Below, in pieces: positions 54,614-64,000 of a stretch of 64,000 nucleotides of DNA. This DNA comes from Zasmidium citrigriseum (lineage: Eukaryota; Ascomycota; Dothideomycetes; Mycosphaerellales; Mycosphaerellaceae), in the NCBI GenBank assembly GCA_002786025.1, contig NHNW01000050.1, positions 124,001 through 188,000 of the forward strand, given 5' to 3'. Both the position numbers and the translations under genes were made by a program. The number at the start of each line of letters is the position of its first letter. The first letter of the stretch is position 1. Under the pieces are notes generated by a model. The model did no database searches. It saw only the letters and a list, made by a program, of their open reading frames with translations, and had not been told where the DNA came from.

Positions 54614-57212
54614 CTACTTCCTCCCCTTATTCCTCTTCTCCGCCCTCTTCAACCCCCTAACATCCTTCTTCAACCTCGGGTCCACCATCTTATACTTGCC
54701 CTTCACACCCCTGGGTCTTCCAGAACCCTTATTCTGCCCTCCAGCCTTAACAACCTTGACCGGCTGCCTCTTCTTCTTCGCGCCCTTGACAGCCTTCGCC
54801 ATCAACTTCTGAATACTATTCGCCTTATCCCGATCCGTACCCTCGCCATCCTCCATTAAGCCCTCCGACTTCTTCTTCAGCTTCTCGAGGCGGCGGGCAG
54901 CACGCATTGTCTTACGGGCTTTGGCTTCGCGGACTTTCTTGATGGGACGGGCGTTGAGTGCGCGGAGCTTCTCTTTGATGGCTGCGGCGGCTTCTTTGGA
55001 GACGGGGCGCTGAGCGCGGGAGTGTTTGTTTTCGTCGTCGAGGAACCATTCTGGGAGGCCGTCGACGTCACGGTGGGAGTACTTGTTGAAGTTGTCGTCG
55101 TCGAGTTGGTGTTTTGTAATCTTCCCAGATGCGAGCTGGTGTGCGAGTGTCATGGCTTCGGCGGTGATGATATCGATATTGGGGCGGCCTTCCTCGTCCG
55201 TCTCCGCTTTCTTTTCGGTGCCTTCTTCCCAGTCAGAGTCTTCCTCCTCGGCTTGGACGTCCTCAGGACCAGAGCCCTCTTCTTCGTCCTCATCGAATGA
55301 TTCGAAGTCCTCATCGTTCTCGGCGGCTGCTTCGACGTGCAGTTCAGGAGAGTCCACGTCGATTCCGCTATCTCGCTCCTTCTCCGCTTGGACTTTCTCC
55401 TTTTCATCCTCTTCGTCGAGACCATCTATCCCAGCGAAGATGTCTTGCTGGAAGAACGCAGCAGCTCGATTGCTAAGAGCACCCTTTGGTGCTTTGGGCT
55501 TTAGGTCGGTCGTCAGACCTTGTCCGCCCTCCTCATCGCTGTCCAACTCGTCGTCATCATCCTCGAGTAAATCTTCGTCGCTGCTGATATCCGTCTCAGC
55601 TTCATCCTTGCGCTCGTCGAAGTCTTCAAACTCCTCAGCTTCTTCGTCACCACCCTTCGCCCGCAATCGAGCTCGCTTGGCCCTGGCCTTTGCATCCCGG
55701 TCTTCGCGCTTCTCATTGTACATCTCATACATGCTGTCCAACTGTCGTTCGAGGTTATCACCATCTTCATCTTCCTCTTCGCTGTCACTGCTCTCTTCTT
55801 TGGGCGGTTCCGGAGCCACTTGGGTGTGCATGCGTCCGCGAACGATTTGTCGGCGTATAGAGTCGTCCTTGTCGACATCTTTGAGGTGAAATGTGTCGTC
55901 TGGCCCACCAGCCTCGATACCGATTTCTGAGGGTGTGGTCATACCCATCTGCATCCGAACAATCTCCTTCTGCTTCTTCTCATTCTCTCGTCTCCGTTCC
56001 TTCCTCTTCACCTTGTTCTGCAAATCCTTCATTGCCTGAATCTCCTCTTGCATGCGCATCTCGTCATCCATCGACTCCACGACGGCAACCTGCTCTCCCT
56101 CACCACCTTCTGCCGGCTCACTCTTCTGCGCATCGGCTTTCTTGTGCGTGCCCTCCTTCTTTCCCCGGAATCCAAACTTGTCCCTCGCCTTCAATCTCCA
56201 ACGTAGCAGAATCTTGAACTCCTTCCTTCCCAGGACCTTCAAATCCTCACAGCATTGCCTGACTTCTTCCGTCGTGTCCGGCAGCTTGTCCAGCGCAGCC
56301 AAAGCGATATCGCCATTGCCCTCTTGCCGAAAATGTAGACGATTGAGGCTCCCCAGCATCGCAATTGGATCCTGCGTCTGGATGAACTCACTTGCCGGCG
56401 CCTCGTGAAACTGTGTCCAATCGCCCTCCTCATAACCTTCTCTCTTCCTCTTCTTCTTCTCCGGATTAAACACCTTCGCTTCATTATTCACCGCCGCAGC
56501 CTCCACTTCAGCAAAAGCGTGTTGCGGATCCAAGAACCTCGGATCCAAATGCTTCGGGGCCTTGTATCCTCTGCACACATAGAACGTCTCAGCCGAAACG
56601 TTTCTGCTCGAAGGCGGCTTCGTCTGCTCCACCTTCGCAAACAGCTGTTTAAAAATCCACTCCAACTTAGCACTATCCTTACTCCTGAACACCTTCGTCA
56701 CGAACACCCCATTCGGCGCCAAAAACTCGGTCGCAAGTTTCAGACTCGACAACACCAGCTCATTCTGCGAAAAGGCATCCTGCACCCACGCGGTCCCCAC
56801 ATTCGGCGCACCGTCATGGATCACACAATCCGCCTTCCACGTCTTCAGATGTCCCCGGATCGTCGCTCGGCACTTGTCGGTGGTGATGTCGTCTTGGAAG
56901 GTGATGGCTTTGGGGATGGGCTTGATCGGGGCGAGGTCGACTCCGACGATGAGCGACTTCTGCGGCATCGTCTCGGCGGCCACTTGCAGCCATGATCCCG
57001 GCGCGGCGCACAGGTCGATGAGGCATTTTGCGTTCTGGAGGAAGGAGAATTTCTTGTTGAGTTGGATCAGTTTGAAGGCGGCGCGGGCGCGGTAGCCTTT
57101 TTCTTTCGCCAGGTAGTAGTATTTGTCCAGGCGCGCTTTGGCGTGCTATTGATATGTCAGCCAATGAATTACAGTAGTCTAAGGGTATTCTCACCTTCTT
57201 CTGGATCGCCAT
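54614..57212 (-). CDS. SPB1: SPB1, 25S rRNA 2'-O-methyltransferase
   Basis: Exons 57212-57195 (only MAIQKK) and 57145-54614, joined over a 49-nt intron, encode 849 residues (yeast Spb1 841). The FtsJ/RrmJ methyltransferase domain is at the start: [38 protein letters not shown] as the SAM-binding motif, [17 protein letters not shown], and VTKVFRSKD for the catalytic lysine. A long acidic region and the SPB1 C-terminal domain follow, ending in basic repeats ([18 protein letters not shown]). Spb1 methylates a guanosine in the A loop of 25S rRNA on nuclear pre-60S particles. Together with SDA1 the window carries two 60S-assembly genes, but far apart. Confidence 0.95.
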
Positions 57213-57354
57213 GGCGCCTCTGTATCCTCACGGCGGACGAAGGTGGTTGGGATGGACTTCTGCTCTGAAAATTGAAGCCGAAATCTTGGCTCGGCTTGCA
57301 GAGCGGACTCGGCTCCGCTCGAGACCCACTTCACTCCATCCACACTCAATTCTA

Positions 57355-59551
57355 CCCTCCTTCCTACGCTCAAAGTGGAAAATCCGAGGCATACGCTTTT
57401 GGGATTAGTGGCTGTTTCAGCAGCCAAAATCAAGCCCTCATCCCATGATGGTATGCTTTGAAAATAAAGCTATAGATTTAGCTATAAGATAGTAGTATAT
57501 TAATATTTAAGGTATTATTAAGGGTATTATTATCTAGAGGCACTTATTACTTATAAAGTAGTATAAGACGTAGGTAAATCCTTTATAGATAGGTAATCCT
57601 TATAGTTATTACTACTACCCCTTTCCTTTATCCTTTCTATAAGGATCTAGAAGGTATCTATACTACCTAATTACTTAATAACGATATCTATCTCTTATAA
57701 GTACTATACTATCTTTATTGCCTTCTTAGCTATCTTAATATTAGCTTTACTCTTACTCTAAAGGGTATACTTAAATAGCTATAGAAACCTTTCCTTATAG
57801 GCTTAGATATACTCGATTAGATAAAGATCTAGTAAGTTAGCTAGCTAAATAACAAACCTAATACCCTTAGCTATAATATAGGGGTATAGAAACCTTCTTA
57901 CTTTCTAGTATAAGCTAGTATTATCTTCTATAATATATACCTCTAGGCTATACTTCTTCTTAATCTTAAGGTAGTAGGGGAAGAGTTCCTTAATTAATAT
58001 CTTAACTATAAACTAAAGGAAGTCTATACTACGTTATACTATATTACAGCTAAACTTCTTAGGCTTAAAGAGTATCTTAGGAGTAAGGAGCCTTCTACGA
58101 CGGCTAGTTACTCGGTTATTAGTATAGATATTATTATTCTTACGCTATAAGAGGTTGAATTTATAGGTACCCTTAATCCTTACGTTATTACGTTAATAGC
58201 GTACGTAGTTATTAATCTCTTAATTTAGTTTTAGAAGCTAGTAGTTATTAAGCTTATCCTTTAGATCCTTATCTTCTAACTACTATATCTTTATCCTTTA
58301 GGGGATATATAGATACTTACTATAAGTATAAGCCTATTATTATATTAAGAAAGCGATATCTAAGTAGCTTAAGAAAGGAGCTTCCCCTTAAAGGGTTAAA
58401 TAGTAGCTATAAGAGTTACCCCCTATCTTAACTTTCTTCTTATTATAGGTAATAAAGATAGCTCCTTTAGTACGTAAGTTTAAGAGGTCCTTATACTAGT
58501 CTAGTCTATTAAGCTTATCTTATTCTATAAGCTTCTTCTTAGGTAAACTACATCGTCTTATAATAGGCTTTTACTAGCCTAGAGTATCGTTAATATAGTA
58601 CTACCTCTCCTTTATAATATAATAGACTTATAGGCTTAAGAGGTACTATTTATAGGTTACCTAGGGGGGGTAGGTATTACTAGATATCTCTATAAGGGGT
58701 TAACGTTATATATACTAGCTAGATTTCTTTCTATTACCTCTAGGGCACTTAAATCTTATTACTTCCTTCCGTAATATTGCTCTAGAGTAGATAGCTACCT
58801 TAATACCCTTATTTATAGTATAAGTTTACTCTAAATTTAGAAAGTCCTTAAGTATTACCTTCCTTACAATAAGAGTAAGCTTAGAGCTAGGTTATATACG
58901 TACTAGTAGCCCTCTCTTTACTATAGGAACCCGTAGATTAAGTAAACTAGCTTATAAATAGTTATTATTATCTATAGAGGTAAGGTAGTCCTTTAGATAA
59001 CTACTCTAAGGGACTACTTCCTTTATACCCTTTATAGCTCTATATATTGCTCTAGTTCTATAGCTAAGTTATTAAGTAATATTAGAGTAAGGTAGGTTAG
59101 CTCCCTTATATAGTATAACTACTATAATCTTTTCTATAAAGGATAGGTACTTATATCCCTCTCTAGGTATTATTTATAGTTAGATCCTCTACTTAATTTA
59201 CTATAAAGATAGGGAGTTACTCTTCTATTATTACGTAATATCTTAGATCCTTTACTCTAGCTCTATAATACGTTATTTAGCTTCCTTAAGCTCTTTCTTA
59301 ACTTCCTTAAAGGTTAGCTCTCTTAATCCCCTTAGAGGCTCGTTTTAGTATTACAATTAGGTAAATTTATAGTAAATATACTTATAACCTTTACGATAGT
59401 TAATTAAGTTACTCTATAATATACTAGAAGAGTAGTATATTAATAGAGAAAGGTATAAGATTAAAAGAAAGGGAGTATTGTTATAGAGTAAACAATAATG
59501 TATATTAATACCTTATTGCCTAATTTTCCACTTTGAGCGGGAGAACGAGGG
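57355..59551. mobile_element. RIP-degraded Tc1/mariner-type transposon, 2.2 kb
   Basis: The ends are inverted repeats of about 29 bp (25 matching), with the perfect core CGCTCAAAGTGGAAAAT at 57367-57383 and its complement at 59523-59539, flanked by TA on both sides (57353-57354, 59552-59553). About 2.2 kb is right for a Fot/pogo-like autonomous element. The interior (about 57460-59510) is extremely AT- and TpA-rich with CpA and TpG almost absent, the mark of repeat-induced point mutation, and no open frame of note survives on either strand. The outermost 80-100 bp at the left are not mutated in this way. It inserted about 140 bp upstream of the SPB1 start codon. Confidence 0.85.
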
Positions 59552-60025
59552 TAGGTATCCTTTGCTTAAACATTAACACACACGAAAGCTCATCGAGATT
59601 GCTTCCCTAATCCATGATCAATGCCAATACTACCAGATTATCAAACTGCCTCGTCAAGCAAAGCCGTGCCGTACGGCTCTTCTTCGCTCGAACCACATTG
59701 ACTTTGGTCAGGCTTCCTCATTTCTAAGACAGACACATTCACAACAACATCCCGGCCAAGCAACTCTTCCATAACAGACTGATTAAAGTGCAAAGCGAGT
59801 TGAAGTCGTTAAATTCTTCCCAATCCATCCATCCGTACGCCCTTGCATGTGAATGTTGGCCGTAAAAAGCGGGGCTCTTGGCGCCTCAGGCCGCACTGCT
59901 CCGCTTCTGACGGGCAACATAACCTTCTTCAGCATTTATGCTCTCGTTCATGACACACCTCGTATTCGTTACTACATAACCTACCTTCCTCCTTCATCCT
60001 CTTTCTCACCACAACACCCACTACA
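59552..60025. other. intergenic region, promoter of the methyltransferase gene
   Basis: About 470 bp of normal base composition right of the RIP-degraded element. Ends in a pyrimidine/CA-rich leader before the ATG. No gene seen. Confidence 0.45.
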
Positions 60026-60908
60026 ATGCCTCCCAAACCCCCACCACCAGAACCCGCCGGGCCGCTCAACCTCCTCCGCCCCTTCCTCCTCATGGCCTTC
60101 AGCGCCTACTACATCATCCCCACCATCCTCTCCCTCCTCCTAACCCTCAACCTCAAACCCCTCTTCAGCTTCTCCGCCTTCAAAGACGAATGGTTCGCGC
60201 GCTTCTGGGCCTTCTTCGGCCCCAAATCCCGCCAGATGGCAGAGCCAAAAGTCATGCCTCTCCTCCAAAATAACGCGCGCGGCGTCTGTCTCGACATCGG
60301 CCCCGGATCCGGGCAATGGCTCTACATGTTCGCCAAAGCCAAGAACCCAGACATCACGAAGATCTACGGCGTGGAGCCGAATCTCGCGCTGCATCCGGAG
60401 TTGAAGGCGAACGCGGCGAAGGCGGGTTTGGGCGGTGTTTATGAGGTTATTGGGTGTGGCGCGGAGGAGTTGAGTACGAAAGGTGGGGTGCAGCCCGGGA
60501 CGATTGATACGATTGTGACGGTGCAGTGTCTTTGCAGTATTCCGGATCCGGAGAGGATTATCAAGGAGTTGTATCCGTTGTTGAAGCCTGGGGGACGGTG
60601 GTTGGTTTATGAGCATGTGAGGACGAAGTATGCGGGGGATTTTGTGGATTATTGGCAGAGTGAGTCTGCCCTTATCTCTATTGGTTCGGAGTGTGCTGAC
60701 TTGGGGACTTGTAGAGCTTTTGAACTACGTCTGGCCGCATTTCTTCAATGGATGTAATGTTATTCGACCCTCGGACGAGTGGCTCCTGCAGGCCGGAGAA
60801 TGGGAGGATGTGAAGCTTCGTCCTGGCGAAGGCGAGGGACCGTACGACAGCCTGCCGCATGTCATCGGTACTCTGACCAAGAAGCAATTCGAGCCGTTGC
60901 AGCAATAG
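60026..60908 (+). CDS. membrane-anchored SAM-dependent methyltransferase (METTL7-like)
   Basis: Exons 60026-60659 and 60715-60908 (55-nt intron) encode 275 residues. A hydrophobic anchor lies at about residues 17-50 (LLMAFSAYYIIPTILSLLLT), followed by the class I methyltransferase core: VCLDIGPGSGQWLYMF (motif I, SAM binding), IYGVEPNLALHPEL (motif II acidic side), DTIVTVQCLCSIPDPERI, and LYPLLKPGGRWLVYEHV. This layout resembles the METTL7 group of lipid-droplet/ER thiol methyltransferases. The N-terminal Pro-rich MPPKPPPPEPAG is low complexity. Substrate unknown. Confidence 0.8.
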
Positions 60909-61175
60909 GCTACGAAGCTGGATCTAACTCGGAGTCGCCGGGATGATGGGAGTCTGGAGTTCGTGGACGAGGATGTTCAAATGAGATTTCAAAGGAAGCA
61001 GGTTCGACAAGACATTCTGGAGCAAGCGTTGAAGTGACGTTGGAGATCATCAAGGTGCTACGACAGCTACAGCTCGGATGTGAAAAGCAGCTCGCAGAAT
61101 CCCAAGCTCTTTGACATGCGAAACGGTCAAAACCATTCACGCAACTTATTTACAGACCCGCCATGTACCCCCTCA
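60909..61175. other. convergent 3' region
   Basis: Short convergent spacer between the methyltransferase and sugar-transporter genes; no feature seen. Confidence 0.4.
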
Positions 61176-62900
61176 CTAGACCGCCTCCTCATGCAAAACC
61201 TCCACCTCCGCCTTCCCGCTCGCCACACTCTTGGACCTTTGCACCGTCTCCTCGGCCGGGGGCACCCCAGCTTCGTCTCCATCAAAAATCCCCGCAATCT
61301 GCTCCAACGTATGCCCTCGCGTTTCCGGATAAAAGAAAAACGCCGTAATGCCATAAGCAACAATGATCGCGATGAAGACGATGTAGTACTTCCACCCTAT
61401 ATCTTCCATGGCAATGGGGTTGACGAAGATGTTGACGACGATCGAGACGACGGTGCTGACGCCCATGACGGTCATGCCGCGGGAGCGTAGGCGGTAGGGC
61501 CAGATTTCGCAGGGGTAGGCTGTTACTAAGGGCGTCCTAGAAGGGGTGGGTTAGTTGGGGTGTGGGTGGTGGGATGGGGGTGTACGTACAGGGAAATATC
61601 GTAGCCTGCGAAGAAGATGAACATGAAGGGTATGACCGCCAATCCCGTCCCTTTGTTCTGCGTATTGTCGAAACTTCCCGACAGTGCTGTGACGATGATG
61701 TATCCGACCAACATAATCGCCGCTGAGGCAAGAAAGAGGACCCGTCGTCCCAGAGCATCGACCGAAAAGGCCGCCCCGACGGACCAGAACAGATTCCAGA
61801 TCTGGATGCAAGCGGATATGAGCGTTTGGTCACGCACGCTCGTCACGCCAACACTGTCCAGGACGAGGGGGAGGTAATAAGAAATCACGCCTTGGCCAAC
61901 CCACTGCGCGAAGAAAGCGATGGTGATGGAGATGAAGAGTCGATGCCGGTTTCCTTTCGTCTTCGTCATCTCCATGTAACTCGCGCTGCTCGTCGCCTCT
62001 CTCTCCGCGCGCAGCGTCTCGGTGATCTCGAACATTTCGTAATTGACCAATTCGGGGTTATTCGCGCCATCGCAGGTGCGTTCGAGGACTCGGCGGGCGT
62101 CTTCGATGCGGTCGACGGAGATCAGCCAGCGGGGGCTTTCGGGGGCGAGAAGGAAACCCGGGAGGGAAACGAGCGGGAGGAGGAGTTGGAGGATGGTGGG
62201 GATTCTCCAACTCCATTCTCCGACCATGTTTCGCGTTCCGAAGGTCACGAAGGCCCCAATCGTCCCGCCGGCGTACCAGCCACAATTATACAACGCGCTC
62301 GCCACGCCTCTCTGCGTCGGGTATGCGATCTCATTGATAAGAAGAGCAACCGGAGCCGTGAACCACGCGGAGGCGCAACCGATGAAGAAGCGCGAGAGGA
62401 CGAAGTAGTAATCGTCGCCGCCGGCGGTTATGGCCACGCCGAGGATCATGAAGAAGTAGCCGAAGTAGACGCCCATTTTGCGGCCGTAGCGGTTGGAGAT
62501 CCAGGCGGAGAGGGTGTAGTTTATGCCGTTGCCGACCCAGTAGATGGCGTTCATGAAGCCGAGCCAGGCGCCTCGCGGGTGGTCCATGAAGGTTTGCCAT
62601 TGGTCGAGGGCTTGGAGGCCGTTCATCAGGCTGTGCGGGTGGTTAGTGGACAGGGAGTGGAAGGGATGGGGGTGGTGTTTTTCACCTTCCATCGTAGCCG
62701 TTTGCCGATGCTGGGAGTATGTCAGTAGATGGTTCTCATAAATCTCGTGCTTGTTTCTACTGACAGAACAGCACCAACGAGAAGATAGAGAAGTTCAGCA
62801 GCAGCAGATGCCGCTTCGTATACCACGGCTTCGTATCCGTTGGAAGGACAGCCAGGAGCGCTGGGTCAAGACCCTTGGCGGACGGCTTTTTCAAACCCAT
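61176..62900 (-). CDS. MFS sugar transporter
   Basis: Exons 62900-62765, 62710-62686, 62630-61590 and 61536-61176 encode 520 residues. The 25-nt second exon completes SSANGYDGSLMNGLQ, a hallmark of fungal hexose/lactose-permease-like transporters; the longer single frame beginning MEGEKHHPHP at 62692 is read-through of an intron. Sugar-porter signatures are present: NRYGRKMG (loop 2-3), PESPRWL, ALGRRVLF and PETRGHTLEQI. About twelve helices are visible, with a soluble tail of 40 residues. It should be a plasma-membrane proton symporter or facilitator for sugars; the substrate cannot be inferred. Confidence 0.9.
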
Positions 62901-63687
62901 AGCGAAGACCTCTGTGTATTCTCAACAATGCCGTCTTCTCGAAGGCAAAAGCCTATGGGTTCGTGCGAAGGATTAGACTCCGATCTTATGCAAACCACCC
63001 TGTAGACTCCAAAACCAACCAACGGCAAACCGGACCGTCACTCCTTCAAACTATGGGGCACTATGGAGCACATGGAGCGATTACCACGCGGCCAAGCGTT
63101 CCCCAAGATATATTTTCCACGCCATCCCCACTGATTCATGTCGAGTTTGGGGAAAACCGCGGGGCGGGTTCATCTTCGGCAATTGAAGGCCCAGACTACG
63201 GCACCCGGGATTGGGTTAGCTGGGCTTCGCATTCGATACGGCGTGGATTTTTTGAGGCTGTGCTCTCATGCCGAAATGCTTGTGTGGTTGTCGGTGGTGT
63301 CATGTTGATGGTGATGGGTAGATGGAGGGAGGTTTGACGCGGCCGGAGTTGAGCCCCACTTTCACTTTGGTGCTGGGGGTCTAGAACTAGCTGTTTTGGG
63401 AAGAGACACGTGATTTAATTTCGCGGATGCCTAGTTTGGTAGAAGCTTCAACTTGGCACTTGCATGATGTGGAATGAACTTCGACGATGAGGAAATCTGA
63501 CACTCTTTCCTTACCGATTTGAAGTCTTAGTAGTGGAGCGAAGGTATACTACCTCGATCGTACCTGCCACTATCGACTCGACCGTCATCATGTCTGCACT
63601 CAAAGAGTACCGAAGTCCAGTCAGCTACTGATCCACCTGAGTACAACTTCAACTTCTTCAACGTTGTTTTCACGTATTCTGGATGCT
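62901..63687. other. intergenic region, no gene seen
   Basis: About 790 bp between a minus-strand and a plus-strand gene, hence a shared promoter region. Short frames only; no repeat or RNA gene recognised. Confidence 0.45.
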
Positions 63688-64000
63688 ATGTTTCCAAATC
63701 GGCTCAAAAGCCTCCTATTGGCGGACGAAGCTGCCCAAACGCTCAGAGACCCTGGAGACCCTGACAAATCTATCGCGCTAGCCATCTACATATCAATGGC
63801 AGCTTCCTCAATGCAAGATCTTCCCTATCAGTCGGCATCACAAGCCCTGTCAGATCATGCCGCGACGAAAGAACACGTCTTGGTAAGTCTTGTGCATGAA
63901 ATGTGGCTGATTGCCTTACTGATCCTTCGAACAGCCACGAGTGCCATACTCGGCACTTGAAATGCGACCAGGCCGGCACTGGGATTTGCTCAAACTGTAG
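63688..64000 (+). CDS. small hypothetical protein at the window edge
   Basis: Exons 63688-63882 and 63935-64000 (52-nt intron with GTAAGT donor) give 86 residues, closing on a TAG that is exactly the last codon of the window. The start at MFPNRLKSLLLADEA is the first ATG in this frame. Helical, no signal peptide, no recognised domain. The final GTAG could instead open another intron, so the gene may continue to the right. I do not recognise it. Confidence 0.4.

Noticed and set aside
57430..59520. AT-rich block as a centromere-like or mitochondrial insertion.
   Set aside because: Matching inverted repeats with TA duplications and CpA/TpG depletion fit a RIP-degraded transposon better.
62631..62692. 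ATG at 62692 as start of the sugar transporter (frame beginning MEGEKHHPHP).
   Set aside because: This stretch is an intron: splicing 62686 to 62630 restores the conserved GYDGSLMNGL block and an upstream exon with a good start.

Overview
The window is nuclear DNA of a filamentous ascomycete. Genes lie close together on both strands, most have several introns of about 47-66 nt with GT-AG borders and CTAAC/CTGAC-like branch sites, and the encoded proteins (SDA1, SPB1, eIF4B/Tif3, Bud14/Tea4, RNR2) are fungal in type. Fungus-specific families (TRI12-like MFS, Zn2Cys6 factor, fungal rhodopsin-domain protein) and an AT-rich block with the dinucleotide bias of repeat-induced point mutation (RIP) fit Pezizomycotina. 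A Dothideomycete of the Capnodiales/Mycosphaerellales is my guess from general resemblance only. I built gene models by joining open frames at splice signals and checking the phase of every junction.

Layout. 0-19.7 kb is mostly core cell biology: a C2H2 zinc-finger fragment, a coiled-coil protein, a Tea4/Bud14 polarity protein, the small subunit of ribonucleotide reductase with an MluI cell-cycle box upstream, a WDR44/Dgr2-type WD40 protein, an arylsulfotransferase-family protein, a DUF829/TMEM53 hydrolase and the ribosome-assembly factor SDA1. 19.7-31.1 kb is accessory in character: two short-chain dehydrogenases, a rhodopsin-domain membrane protein, a TRI12-like efflux transporter and a Zn2Cys6 regulator, with a MITE just upstream of the first dehydrogenase. 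31.3-32.7 kb holds a tandem pair of small secreted proteins with ten cysteines in identical spacing. 33.8-45.7 kb has eIF4B (with a GC-AG intron), a Tim17-family protein, an unrecognised protein, a GH92 mannosidase, a second MITE copy, a TF-like protein without a DNA-binding domain and a JmjC protein. 46-51.3 kb holds a third dehydrogenase and a divergent pair, amino-acid permease and FAD-dependent amine oxidase, sharing a promoter with five GATA motifs, which suggests a nitrogen-scavenging module. 51.7-54.2 kb has a frameshifted PD-(D/E)XK-like gene and a small ABM-domain gene split into three short exons. 54.6-57.2 kb is SPB1. 57.36-59.55 kb is a 2.2-kb Tc1/mariner-type element destroyed by RIP. 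The right end has a membrane-anchored methyltransferase, an MFS sugar transporter and a small unrecognised gene.

The most interesting material is the secreted-protein pair, the TIR family linking two MITEs to the RIP-degraded element, the permease/oxidase module, and the accessory block at 19.7-31.1 kb, which has oxidoreductases, a transporter and a regulator but no visible biosynthetic backbone enzyme.
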